Source: Candidatus Bipolaricaulis sp. | Lineage (GTDB): Bacteria; Bipolaricaulota; Bipolaricaulia; UBA7950; UBA9294 | DNA length: 41,603 bases | Direction: 5' to 3' | Assembly (NCBI GenBank): GCA_028713635.1 | Contig: JAQTNX010000003.1 | Span: 6,099 to 47,701, forward strand | Part shown: piece after piece, positions 1 to 6,214 of the stretch | How positions within the stretch are numbered: position 1 is the first letter of the stretch | Layout of the letters: every line of letters begins with the position of its first letter | Translations under genes and position numbers: made by a program | The notes under the pieces: generated by a model | Seen by the model: only the letters and a program-made list of their open reading frames with translations | What the model was told of the DNA's origin: nothing | Database searches by the model: none

Positions 1-342
1 TTCTCGATCTGCGAACACCACCTGCTCCCGTTCATGGGAACGGCCGACGTCGTCTACATTCCCCAGGGACGGCGCATCGTCGGCGCGAGCAAGCTCGCGC
101 GCGTCGTCGACATCGCGGCGGCCCGGCCGCAGCTCCAGGAGCGCCTAACGTCGCAGATCGCCGACGCCCTGGTCCAGCGCCTCGATCCGCTCGGAGTCCT
201 CGTGCGCCTCGAAGCGACCCACCTGTGCATGACGCTGCGCGGCGTCAAGAAGACCGGCTCGACGATGGTAACCTCGGCGCTCCGTGGGAGCTTCCACAAG
301 AACCCAGCGTCCCGACAGGAAGCGTTCTCCCTCATCATGTAG
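1..342 (+). CDS. folE: GTP cyclohydrolase I, C-terminal part (5' end outside window)
   Basis: The reading frame is open from base 1 and ends with TAG at 340-342, so only about the last 113 residues are present. They contain the zinc-site signature [10 protein letters not shown] at the very start, the [10 protein letters not shown] segment, and a second zinc cysteine in THLCMTLRG, followed by the usual [14 protein letters not shown] tail. This family converts GTP to 7,8-dihydroneopterin triphosphate, the first step toward folate or pterins (and queuosine precursors in some bacteria); it is cytosolic. It converges on the PP-loop gene, with only 12 bases between the two stops. The start and N-terminal helical region lie outside the window. 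Confidence 0.95.
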   Translation, partial: FSICEHHLLPFMGTADVVYIPQGRRIVGASKLARVVDIAAARPQLQERLTSQIADALVQRLDPLGVLVRLEATHLCMTLRGVKKTGSTMVTSALRGSFHKNPASRQEAFSLIM

Positions 343-354
343 GGCAAGGCGTGT

Positions 355-1407
355 CTACCCGCCGAGTCGCCACCCGGCGATGCGTGGGTCGGCCGGATCG
401 AGTGGAACGGCGTCGAGGAGCGTCTCGGACCCGGATCGGAGGACCCTCCATTGAATCGGGTCACGCCCGGCGTGGTCGCAGTAGCGGGATGCGAGCGCCG
501 CGACGAGCGCGAGGTCGTCCACGCTCGGCAAGCCCTCGACGAGGACCGTCGGCCCCATGACCTCGACCGGTTCCATGCGAACTCGACCCCCGGCGAGCCG
601 TGTCAGGGCCGCGTTCTCACCCTCGTCCCGGCCGACGATGACCTTGAAGTCCTCGGAGAGGCGGAAGTGCCGGCCGACGCCGAGAAGCTCGAACTCCTCG
701 GCTCCGACGTTGTCCTTGCCGACGTGGGCGAACGCGTCGCGCACCCGCGTCGCGTAAACCCTTTCCGTGAGCAGGCACCCGCCGGCGGGTTGAGGGTAGT
801 CACGGATTCCCAGGCGCTCGGCGAGCGCCTGCTGGGCGTCCCGTCCGCGCCCCTGGATGGACAGGAGGTCTTCGCGCCGCAGCCACCCACGCTCGACGGG
901 AAGGGTGTCCGGGAGGAGGTTCGCTGACAGCGGCCGGACAAGGCGACTTCCGAGCCCGCTCTCCTCCGCGACCTCGAGCAACGCCTTGTAGTGCTGCGAC
1001 TTGGGCCGCTGGCCGAGGACCTCGCCCGTGACGACGAAGTGCGCTCCCTCCTCCTCCATCAGCCGCTTCGCAATCTTGAGCATGAAGATGTGACAGTCGA
1101 CGCACGGGTTCACTCCGGCGCCGTAGCCGTGCTTGGGATGTCGGACGACGTCCAGGTGGTCGACCGAGGCGTCGACGATCCGAAGGGGGAGGCCGACCCG
1201 ATCCGCCGCCGCGCGGAGCCTCTCCTCGGCTTCCCGTCCGCCGCTCCACAGGTGCTTGACGTGGAGGAGGAGGACGCCGATGCCCGTGCGGTGGACCAGC
1301 GTGGCGGCCAGAGTGCTGTCGAGGCCGCCGGAGAACGCGGCGATCGCTCGGATGGACGTGCGTTCTTCGGACGCGGGTCCACTGGCGTGCCGGGAGTCCT
1401 TCACCAT
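355..1407 (-). CDS. PP-loop ATPase, MnmA/ThiI-like tRNA thiolation-type enzyme
   Basis: A 350-residue protein with the PP-loop signature SGGLDST at residues 26-32, which binds ATP for adenylation in the MnmA/ThiI/TtuA superfamily. A CxxC pair (Cys102, Cys105, in NPCVDC) and a third cysteine (Cys211, in PAGGCLLT) are placed as expected for a sulfur-transfer or Fe-S thiolase. After about residue 225 comes a second domain (VGRHFRLSEDFKVIVGRDEGEN...) found in many proteins loosely annotated as tRNA (5-methylaminomethyl-2-thiouridylate) methyltransferase. The likely role is ATP-dependent sulfur insertion into tRNA uridine; the exact position cannot be read. It is transcribed away from htrA and toward folE. 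The start is the ATG at 1405-1407. Confidence 0.75.
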   Translation of the reverse strand: MVKDSRHASGPASEERTSIRAIAAFSGGLDSTLAATLVHRTGIGVLLLHVKHLWSGGREAEERLRAAADRVGLPLRIVDASVDHLDVVRHPKHGYGAGVNPCVDCHIFMLKIAKRLMEEEGAHFVVTGEVLGQRPKSQHYKALLEVAEESGLGSRLVRPLSANLLPDTLPVERGWLRREDLLSIQGRGRDAQQALAERLGIRDYPQPAGGCLLTERVYATRVRDAFAHVGKDNVGAEEFELLGVGRHFRLSEDFKVIVGRDEGENAALTRLAGGRVRMEPVEVMGPTVLVEGLPSVDDLALVAALASRYCDHAGRDPIQWRVLRSGSETLLDAVPLDPADPRIAGWRLGG

Positions 1408-1479
1408 CCGTTCACATTCCTTTCTACAGTGAGTAGGGAGTGGTCATTCTCGAACGACTATACACGGAGGAGGAATCCC

Positions 1480-2994
1480 ATGCGCAAGAGACTCCTAGCA
1501 GGATTGCTTGCCCTCGCAGCCGTGGGCTGCGGACTCACCGTCGCCTGGATGACGGCGTCCGACGTCGCCGTCGCAGTTCAACCGATCACCGCGGTTGCCG
1601 CGAACAGCGCCACCGCTCTATCGCTGAACCAATCGATCGCCGATTCCGGTCAAGCCGCCGTCAAGGCGGCGATCGCCGCGGCCGGTCCGGCCGTTGTCCG
1701 CATCGACGTGACGGCGACCGTCACCGCCAACAACCCCTACGCGGACCTGTTTGGGGACCGTTTTTTTCAGTACTTCTTCAACACGCCGCAGGGCACGACG
1801 CCCCAGGAGCGCGAGAGCCGGGCGATGGGGTCGGGCGTCGTCATCGCCTACGGCGACGAGAAGCTGATCCTGACCAACGCTCACGTGGTGGCCCAAGCGA
1901 ACACCATCACCGTGACCGACGTCTCGGGGAACGAGTGGGAGGCCGACGTCGTCGGCTCCGACGAGATGCTTGACGTCGCGGTGCTCCGGCTTCGCGGGGA
2001 CACGGCCGGGCTTGCCGTGGCAACGCTCGGCGACTCCGATGCGATCGAGATCGGCGATTGGGCGATCGCGATCGGCAACCCGCTGGGGCTCTCCTACACG
2101 GTCACGATGGGGATCATCAGCGCCGTCGGCCGGGACATCACGAAGCCTGAGGGAACGGGACGCTACTACAACCTAATTCAGACCGACGCCGCGATCAACC
2201 CGGGCAACAGCGGCGGCCCGCTCGTCAACGCGCGAGGAGAGGTCATCGGACTCAACACGATGATCGCCCGGTCGTCCGGGGCGGGCGTTTCGATCGAAGG
2301 GATCAACTTCGCGGTCGCTATCAACGGCGTCAAAGACGTGCTGGGTCAGCTGGTGGCATCCGGCGCTGTTGTCCGCGGATGGCTCGGCGTCGCCATCACC
2401 AACGTGGGTCCGCAGTCCGTCAAGGAGTTCGGGATCGACCCGAGTATCCCCGGCGCTGTCGTGGCCCAGGCCTTCCCCGGCGATCCTGCGGACAAGGCGG
2501 GGATCAAGACGGGCGACGTGATCGTACGCGTCGGAGATGCCGCGATCGCCTCCGCCGACGACCTATCGAGGACCGTGGCGCTGCTGCGCGTCGGCTCCAC
2601 GGTAGAGGTCGAAGTCGTGCGGTCGGGAGAACGCCTCGTGCTCCAGGCCACCCTGGCCGAACGTCCGGACGAGGAAACCCTGGCGAACTACCAGGGGAAC
2701 GTTCCGCAGACCGAGGCGACGACGGCTCTCGGCCTGACGGTCGGACCGATCACGCCGATTGTCGCTCAGCATCTGGGATTGAATTCGACAGACGGCGTGG
2801 TCATAATGAGCGTTGCCGCCGACAGCCGCGCCGGCAAGGCCGGACTGACCGAAGGGGACGTCGTCCTCGAGGTCAATCGCCAGCCGATCTCGTCGGTCGA
2901 GGACTGGAACAAGGCCGTCGCGGAGTTGAAGCAGGGTACGAAGGTCATCCTGACCGTACTCCGCGAAGGGCGCGTCGGGTTCATCGCGCTCTAG
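1480..2994 (+). CDS. htrA: HtrA/Deg family periplasmic serine protease with two PDZ domains
   Basis: A 504-residue protein. An N-terminal signal or anchor (MRKRLLAGLLALAAVGCGL...) is followed by a trypsin-like domain with the triad His135 (TNAHVV), Asp165 (MLDVAVL) and Ser244 (NPGNSGGPL), then two PDZ domains at about residues 300-390 and 405-500. Cys17 could be lipidated, though the lipobox is poor. Family role: ATP-independent degradation and chaperoning of misfolded envelope proteins. The frame stays open far upstream to 991, but the ATG at 1480 is preceded by the strong Shine-Dalgarno GGAGGAGG (1468-1475 region) and begins the signal peptide, so it is the start used. Downstream, GGCCAC/GTGGCC forms a small hairpin before tRNA-Pro. 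Confidence 0.93.
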   Translation: MRKRLLAGLLALAAVGCGLTVAWMTASDVAVAVQPITAVAANSATALSLNQSIADSGQAAVKAAIAAAGPAVVRIDVTATVTANNPYADLFGDRFFQYFFNTPQGTTPQERESRAMGSGVVIAYGDEKLILTNAHVVAQANTITVTDVSGNEWEADVVGSDEMLDVAVLRLRGDTAGLAVATLGDSDAIEIGDWAIAIGNPLGLSYTVTMGIISAVGRDITKPEGTGRYYNLIQTDAAINPGNSGGPLVNARGEVIGLNTMIARSSGAGVSIEGINFAVAINGVKDVLGQLVASGAVVRGWLGVAITNVGPQSVKEFGIDPSIPGAVVAQAFPGDPADKAGIKTGDVIVRVGDAAIASADDLSRTVALLRVGSTVEVEVVRSGERLVLQATLAERPDEETLANYQGNVPQTEATTALGLTVGPITPIVAQHLGLNSTDGVVIMSVAADSRAGKAGLTEGDVVLEVNRQPISSVEDWNKAVAELKQGTKVILTVLREGRVGFIAL

Positions 2995-3035
2995 GCTCGG
3001 CGAGCAAGAGAGCTGGCCACGATAAGGTGGCCGCA

Positions 3036-3110
3036 CGGAGAGTGGCGCAGTCTGGTTAGCGCGCAGCGTTCGGGACGCTGAGGCCGCCGGTTCGAATCCG
3101 GCCTCTCCGA
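3036..3110 (+). tRNA. tRNA-Pro (CGG)
   Basis: Cloverleaf with acceptor arms CGGAGAG/CTCTCCG (the C1-G72 pair is typical of bacterial tRNA-Pro), a D-arm of GCGC/GCGC, anticodon stem CAGCG/CGCTG with loop TTCGGGA (anticodon CGG) and T-arm GCCGG/CCGGC with loop TTCGAAT. Discriminator A3110; CCA is not encoded. First of five co-oriented tRNAs. Confidence 0.95.
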
Positions 3111-3117
3111 TTTGGCC

Positions 3118-3188
3118 GCGGGAGTAGCTCAATGGTAGAGCGCTGGCCTTCCAAGCCGGTGATGCGGGTTCGATCCCCGTCTCTCGCT
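3118..3188 (+). tRNA. tRNA-Gly (TCC)
   Basis: Acceptor arms GCGGGAG/CTCTCGC with one G-T pair, D-arm GCTC/GAGC, anticodon stem CTGGC/GCCGG with loop CTTCCAA (anticodon TCC), and T-loop TTCGATC. Discriminator T3188, as expected for Gly. It starts only 7 bases after tRNA-Pro, so the two are surely co-transcribed. Confidence 0.95.
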
Positions 3189-3251
3189 CTGCCGGGTCCG
3201 GTGGATTCGTCCCAAGCCCGCGGGCGCGCTAGAATCCGACTCGCCAGGGAA

Positions 3252-3422
3252 GGCGGCAGGTTGTCGTCTGCCGGCGATCCTGGAGCTTCGGAGTTCGTCA
3301 AGCGAACTCCGAAGCAAGCGGATGACGAGACTGCAGTTCCGCCCACAAGCGCGGAACTGCCGAGCGACTCGATCTAGCACGAGTTCGGCGTAGCCGAACT
3401 CGCGAGCAACCCGAAGGGTTGC
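3252..3422 (+). repeat. Hairpin cluster I between tRNA-Gly and tRNA-Arg
   Basis: The spacer is almost wholly made of consecutive perfect stem-loops. CTTCGGAGTTCG (3286-3297) pairs with CGAACTCCGAAG (3303-3314). GCAGTTCCGC (3333-3342) pairs with GCGGAACTGC (3351-3360). CGAGTTCGGC (3380-3389), loop GTA, pairs with GCCGAACTCG (3393-3402). GCAACCC (3406-3412), loop GAA, pairs with GGGTTGC (3416-3422). A weaker CGGCAG/CTGCCG stem precedes them near 3254. None is followed by a T-run, so these are not ordinary terminators. The last pair (GTA-loop stem, then GAA-loop stem) matches the architecture of the insertion at 39951-39991. Confidence 0.85.
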
Positions 3423-3427
3423 CCCCT

Positions 3428-3500
<73 letters not shown>

Positions 3501-3507
3501 CATCGAT

Positions 3508-3581
3508 GGGGAGCGTGGCGCAATGGCTAGCGCACTGGGTTGTGGTCCCAGGGGTTGCGGGTTCGAGCCCCGTCGCTCCTC
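3508..3581 (+). tRNA. tRNA-His (GTG)
   Basis: Anticodon stem CTGGG/CCCAG with loop TTGTGGT (anticodon GTG), D-arm GCGC/GCGC and T-loop TTCGAGC. The acceptor carries the extra 5' G (G3508) that can pair with C3581 at position 73, the hallmark of tRNA-His. C-C-A follows directly at 3582-3584. Confidence 0.95.
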
Positions 3582-3646
3582 CCAGAGAATGGGCACGTAG
3601 TCTGTGACCCGTAGCAAGTGGGACGCCCCACACAGGTCAATGAAGA

Positions 3647-3779
3647 GGAGTTCGCACAGCGAACTCCTTGGCTGTGATCGGATGAAGAAGGAGTCTGGGT
3701 GGCAGACTCCCGAGCGGTCGGATCAAGGAGAGGAGTTCTGCGCGGAAGCGCGGAACTCCCGAGCAACCCGAAGGGTTGC
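3647..3779 (+). repeat. Hairpin cluster II between tRNA-His and tRNA-Arg (TCG)
   Basis: Four consecutive stem-loops. GGAGTTCGC (3647-3655), loop ACA, pairs with GCGAACTCC (3659-3667). GGAGTCTG (3690-3697) pairs with CAGACTCC (3703-3710). GGAGTTCTGCGC (3732-3743), loop GGAA, pairs with GCGCGGAACTCC (3748-3759). GCAACCC (3763-3769), loop GAA, pairs with GGGTTGC (3773-3779). Stems starting GGAGT and ending ACTCC recur here and in clusters I and III with different inner sequence, so pairing is preserved while sequence drifts. No T-tracts follow. Confidence 0.85.
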
Positions 3780-3784
3780 CCCAT

Positions 3785-3858
3785 GCGCCCGTAGCTCAAC
3801 TGGATAGAGCATCGGTCTTCGGAACCGGGGGTTGGGGGTTCAAGTCCCTCCGGGCGTA
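3785..3858 (+). tRNA. tRNA-Arg (TCG)
   Basis: Acceptor arms GCGCCCG/CGGGCGT, D-arm GCTC/GAGC, anticodon stem TCGGT/ACCGG with loop CTTCGGA (anticodon TCG), T-loop TTCAAGT, discriminator A3858. Its last 19 bases recur exactly at 3982-4000. Last tRNA of the array; a strong terminator follows at once. Confidence 0.93.
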
Positions 3859-3895
3859 AAGCGAGCGAGGGGTCCATAGGGCCCCTCGCTCGCTT
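3859..3895 (+). terminator. Strong stem-loop terminator after the tRNA array
   Basis: A perfect 14-bp stem, AAGCGAGCGAGGGG (3859-3872) with CCCCTCGCTCGCTT (3882-3895), on an 8-base loop. It begins directly after the discriminator of tRNA-Arg (TCG) and is followed by a short TCTGTCT stretch. It probably ends the tRNA transcript and may set the 3' processing point. Confidence 0.75.
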
Positions 3896-3922
3896 TCTGT
3901 CTGGAGTCACCTTTGATCCTCT

Positions 3923-3973
3923 GGAGTTCGCGACCTGTCGAACGGCGAACTCCCGAGCCGCACGAAGTGCGGC
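3923..3973 (+). repeat. Hairpin cluster III downstream of the tRNA terminator
   Basis: GGAGTTCGC (3923-3931) pairs with GCGAACTCC (3945-3953). It is followed after CGA by GCCGCAC (3957-3963), loop GAA, and GTGCGGC (3967-3973). The second stem occupies the place of the GCAACCC-GAA-GGGTTGC hairpin in clusters I and II but has a different stem sequence, while the GAA loop and pairing are kept. Confidence 0.8.
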
Positions 3974-3981
3974 CAGGGGTC

Positions 3982-4000
3982 TCAAGTCCCTCCGGGCGTA
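3982..4000 (+). repeat. Duplicated 3' end of tRNA-Arg (TCG)
   Basis: TCAAGTCCCTCCGGGCGTA is an exact copy of bases 3840-3858, the T-loop, T-stem and acceptor 3' strand of tRNA-Arg (TCG). It is again followed directly by a GCGAGCGAGGGG terminator stem. The rest of the tRNA is absent. This could be an att-type direct repeat left by tRNA-targeted integration, or the remains of a duplicated tRNA plus terminator. Confidence 0.85.
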
Positions 4001-4002
4001 AG

Positions 4003-4036
4003 GCGAGCGAGGGGGCACTCCTGCCCCCTCGCTCGC
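4003..4036 (+). terminator. Second terminator-like stem, paralog of the one at 3859
   Basis: Perfect 15-bp stem GCGAGCGAGGGGGCA (4003-4017) with TGCCCCCTCGCTCGC (4022-4036), 4-base loop. The GCGAGCGAGGGG half matches the first terminator. It sits directly after the copied tRNA tail, so tail and terminator were duplicated together. Confidence 0.65.
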
Positions 4037-4064
4037 TTCACGTTCGAAGCCACCTTGACCTCCC

Positions 4065-4150
4065 GAGTTCGCAACCTCTCAAGCAGCGGACTCCGTCGCC
4101 ACCCCATGGGTGGCCGCCGTCCGCACAGCGGCCGTTCGCTTCGGACGGCC
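4065..4150 (+). repeat. Hairpin cluster IV next to the decayed transposase
   Basis: GAGTTCGC (4065-4072) pairs with GCGGACTC (4086-4093) with one G-T pair. GCCACCC (4098-4104), loop CAT, pairs with GGGTGGC (4108-4114). GGCCGTTCG (4130-4138), loop CTT, pairs with CGGACGGCC (4142-4150) with one G-T pair. This continues the tRNA-spacer hairpins as far as the transposase remnant. Confidence 0.7.
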
Positions 4151-4214
4151 GGGGTTACAGGTCCCCCCGCGCCGCGTCCGTCAAGGTGGTGTATCGGCTC
4201 GCTTCGGTGAGCGG

Positions 4215-5396
4215 TTACGCGACGAGCTGCGCGACCAACGCGGGTTCCTCCTTTGCCGGTGTGCTTGAGGTCCGACGTGCTGTCGCCTGAGCCAGTGACT
4301 CCTGCGTCATGCACGTCCGACTGACCGCCCACTCGTCGGTCTGCTCGGCGAGGACAGCCCCGACGAGCCGGATGATCGCTGCTCGGTTGGGGAAGATGCC
4401 CACGACGTCCGTCCGCCGCCGGATCTCGCGGTTCAACCTCTCTTGCGGGTTGCTCGACCGGATCTGCCGCCATACCGCCTTGGAAAACGTGCTCAACGCC
4501 AGGATGTCCTCCGCGGCATCTTCCAGAGCTTTGGCTGCCTTCGGGAAGCGAGGCCGCAGCTTGACGACCCGACCCAGTTGAGCCCGCACCTCGTCGGCCG
4601 CTGGCGGCGCGAACACCGAGCGAATCAGCGTCGCAACAAGGTCCTGAGCTGGCTTCGGTACCTTTGCCAACACGTTGCGCATGAAGTGGGCTCGGCGACG
4701 TTGCCAGGAGGTCCCGGGCAGTTCCTTCGCCAGAGCGGCTTTGAGGCCTGGTGGTCGTCGGAGATCACAAGGTCGACGCCGTCGGGGCCCCGCTCGACGA
4801 GCTATCCGAGGAACGCCTCCCACCCGGCGCCGTCCTCGCTCGTCACGATGTCCACTCCCAACACTTCGCGACGTCCGTCGGCGTTGACGCCCGCCGCCAC
4901 GACCGCGACGACGTCCACGACTCGGCCCCTTCGCGGCAGCGTTGCGTGACCGCGTCCAGCCCCAGAAGTGGCCCGAGCGGTCAGTCAGGGAAGTACGAGC
5001 CCTTGCGTAGACGCGAAACGACGAAGTCAATCGCGCCAACTCGCGTGTCCCACCGCCGCTCACGGTACCCCGTGCGCTGGTTCGTGCGCGCTCGGGGGAC
5101 GCCTGGCGGTAGACAGCGCTGCACACGGCGTCCGCATCGGCGCTCATCAGTTCCTCGACAACGGCCTTCACGAGCTCACGCAACAGGTCGTTGTCTTCTG
5201 TCTCCAGCTGCTTGCGCAGCCACGCCAGGTTGCCTACCTTCTCTCTGACCGTCGCTTCCCCCGCGGCGCCGACGTGCGTCGGCCCGTTTTTCCTAGAACC
5301 GAAGATCGAGGCGATGGTCGCTTCTTGTCGACTCCCTTCGCGGTCAACCACCCCGCAACCACACCCGCGGACTCCAACCGGCCCAACCCCGGGCAC
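4215..5396 (-). pseudogene. Decayed IS256/Mutator-type transposase
   Basis: The C-terminal half is a good IS256-family match: SWQRRRAHFMRNVLAKVPK, then RSSNPQERLNREIRRRTDVVGIFPN and a final LAEQTDEWAVSR. Homology starts near 5250 with LRELVKAVVEELMSADADAVC. Just after SPER the frame shifts: the expected TGYRERRWDTRVGAIDFVVSRLRKGSYFPD lies in another frame of the same strand and soon meets a stop. The part that should follow, including the start of the DDE domain, is missing; homology resumes at RRGRVVDVVAVVAAGVNADG in a third frame with a further stop. The 393-codon open frame is therefore a chance read-through of a gene with two frameshifts and an internal deletion. It cannot make a working transposase. 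Confidence 0.88.
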
Positions 5397-5402
5397 AGCC
5401 AG

Positions 5403-5660
5403 TCATGAGGTGTGATGTGTCGACATCCCTCCGGGGCTAGGTCGTCTGGGCCTCTTGTACAGGCTCTCTTCTCGGCCGAGGATATCGGGCTTGTGAACTT
5501 CCTCGTCCCACCTACCCGGCGGTATCTCCTCGATGGCCAGCGAGACCGCATCCTCGCTGCAACCGGCAATGCTGGCAACGTCCTTGACGATAGCGTCAGC
5601 CAGCTGCCTCTTCTTCTCTTCGCTTCGTCCCGGATGCATCTTGACAATGACGTGCGGCAC
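5403..5660 (-). CDS. 4-oxalocrotonate tautomerase family protein
   Basis: An 85-residue protein that starts at a GTG (5658-5660) behind a GAGG motif. After the initiator, Pro2 becomes the N-terminal catalytic base typical of this superfamily (PHVIVKMHPGRSEEKKRQLADAIVKDVASI). The later segment SLAIEEIPPGRWDEEVHKPDIL matches the larger tautomerase subgroup, which ends ...LYKRP. The substrate is unknown; members tautomerise enol acids. The last dozen residues, after RRPSPGG, look unusual and may have been altered near the neighbouring transposase remnant. MITE copy A lies 26 bp upstream of the start, so its native promoter may have been displaced. Confidence 0.85.
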   Translation of the reverse strand: MPHVIVKMHPGRSEEKKRQLADAIVKDVASIAGCSEDAVSLAIEEIPPGRWDEEVHKPDILGREESLYKRPRRPSPGGMSTHHTS

Positions 5661-5686
5661 CGATGGCCTCCCTCAGCGGTAGACGA

Positions 5687-5797
5687 CTAGTGTCGCGTCC
5701 CGTCAATGGCTGCGCGCAAGAGCTTGAGCGATTCCGCCATTGTCCGGAATCTGTCGACATCATCGTCCGTTCAGCGACTTCGCGGACGCGACACTAG
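5687..5797 (+). mobile_element. MITE-like element, copy A (111 bp)
   Basis: Perfect 14-bp terminal inverted repeats CTAGTGTCGCGTCC and GGACGCGACACTAG. Related full-length copies lie at 15586-15697 (inverted) and 24324-24435. Shared internal blocks include GGCTGCGCG, CGATTCCGCC and CTGTCGACATCATCGTCCGT. CAATGGC (5704-5710) can pair with GCCATTG (5736-5742). There is no coding capacity for a transposase. The CTAG ends resemble the targets used by IS630/Tc1-mariner or IS5-type transposases, so a non-autonomous element mobilised in trans is likely. Confidence 0.88.
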
Positions 5798-6214
5798 CTC
5801 GGACCTCTCTCATCTCGGCTCCCGGACACTGCCTCTGGCGGGGAGCCCCGGTGCCCCGGATCTTCCCACCAGCTCCATGTGGCATCTTCCGCAACTCCTC
5901 CTTCCCGACAGCGGTTCTGGATTCCGGGAGGGCACGGGCGGTCGGGCGACCGAAGGCGCTCCCGCTGTCTGAAGCCTGGTTCATACCTTGACGTCCCGCC
6001 CGCCTGGACCTCGATCTCGCGACAACCGGCTCTCGCCAGGCACGCGCTCTCCCTAGCAGTTGCGGTCATATGCTCGCACCATACTCGCACATGCTCCACC
6101 GCCCCAGCATCCTTCCCCATAGCGAGAAGGGGCTTGCCTGCCGGCGACACTCAGCCTTCCCCTCAAAAGCAATCCTGTGTCCGCCGTGCCCGGCAGAAGC
6201 TGCGGCCTACACCG
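5798..6214. other. Intergenic, no gene recognised (417 bp)
   Basis: This lies between MITE copy A and the stop of the S9 peptidase. Short open frames exist on both strands, but none has a recognisable domain, ribosome site or family motif. I see no tRNA and no clear terminator for the long leftward cluster that ends at 6215. Confidence 0.5.

Noticed and set aside
991-1479. N-terminal extension of the HtrA frame
   Set aside because: It runs antisense through the PP-loop gene and has no homology; a strong ribosome site and signal peptide mark the start at 1480.
3286-3422. All hairpins as rho-independent terminators
   Set aside because: No T-tracts follow, and several in series would block the downstream tRNAs; only the stems at 3859 and 4003 sit where a terminator is expected.
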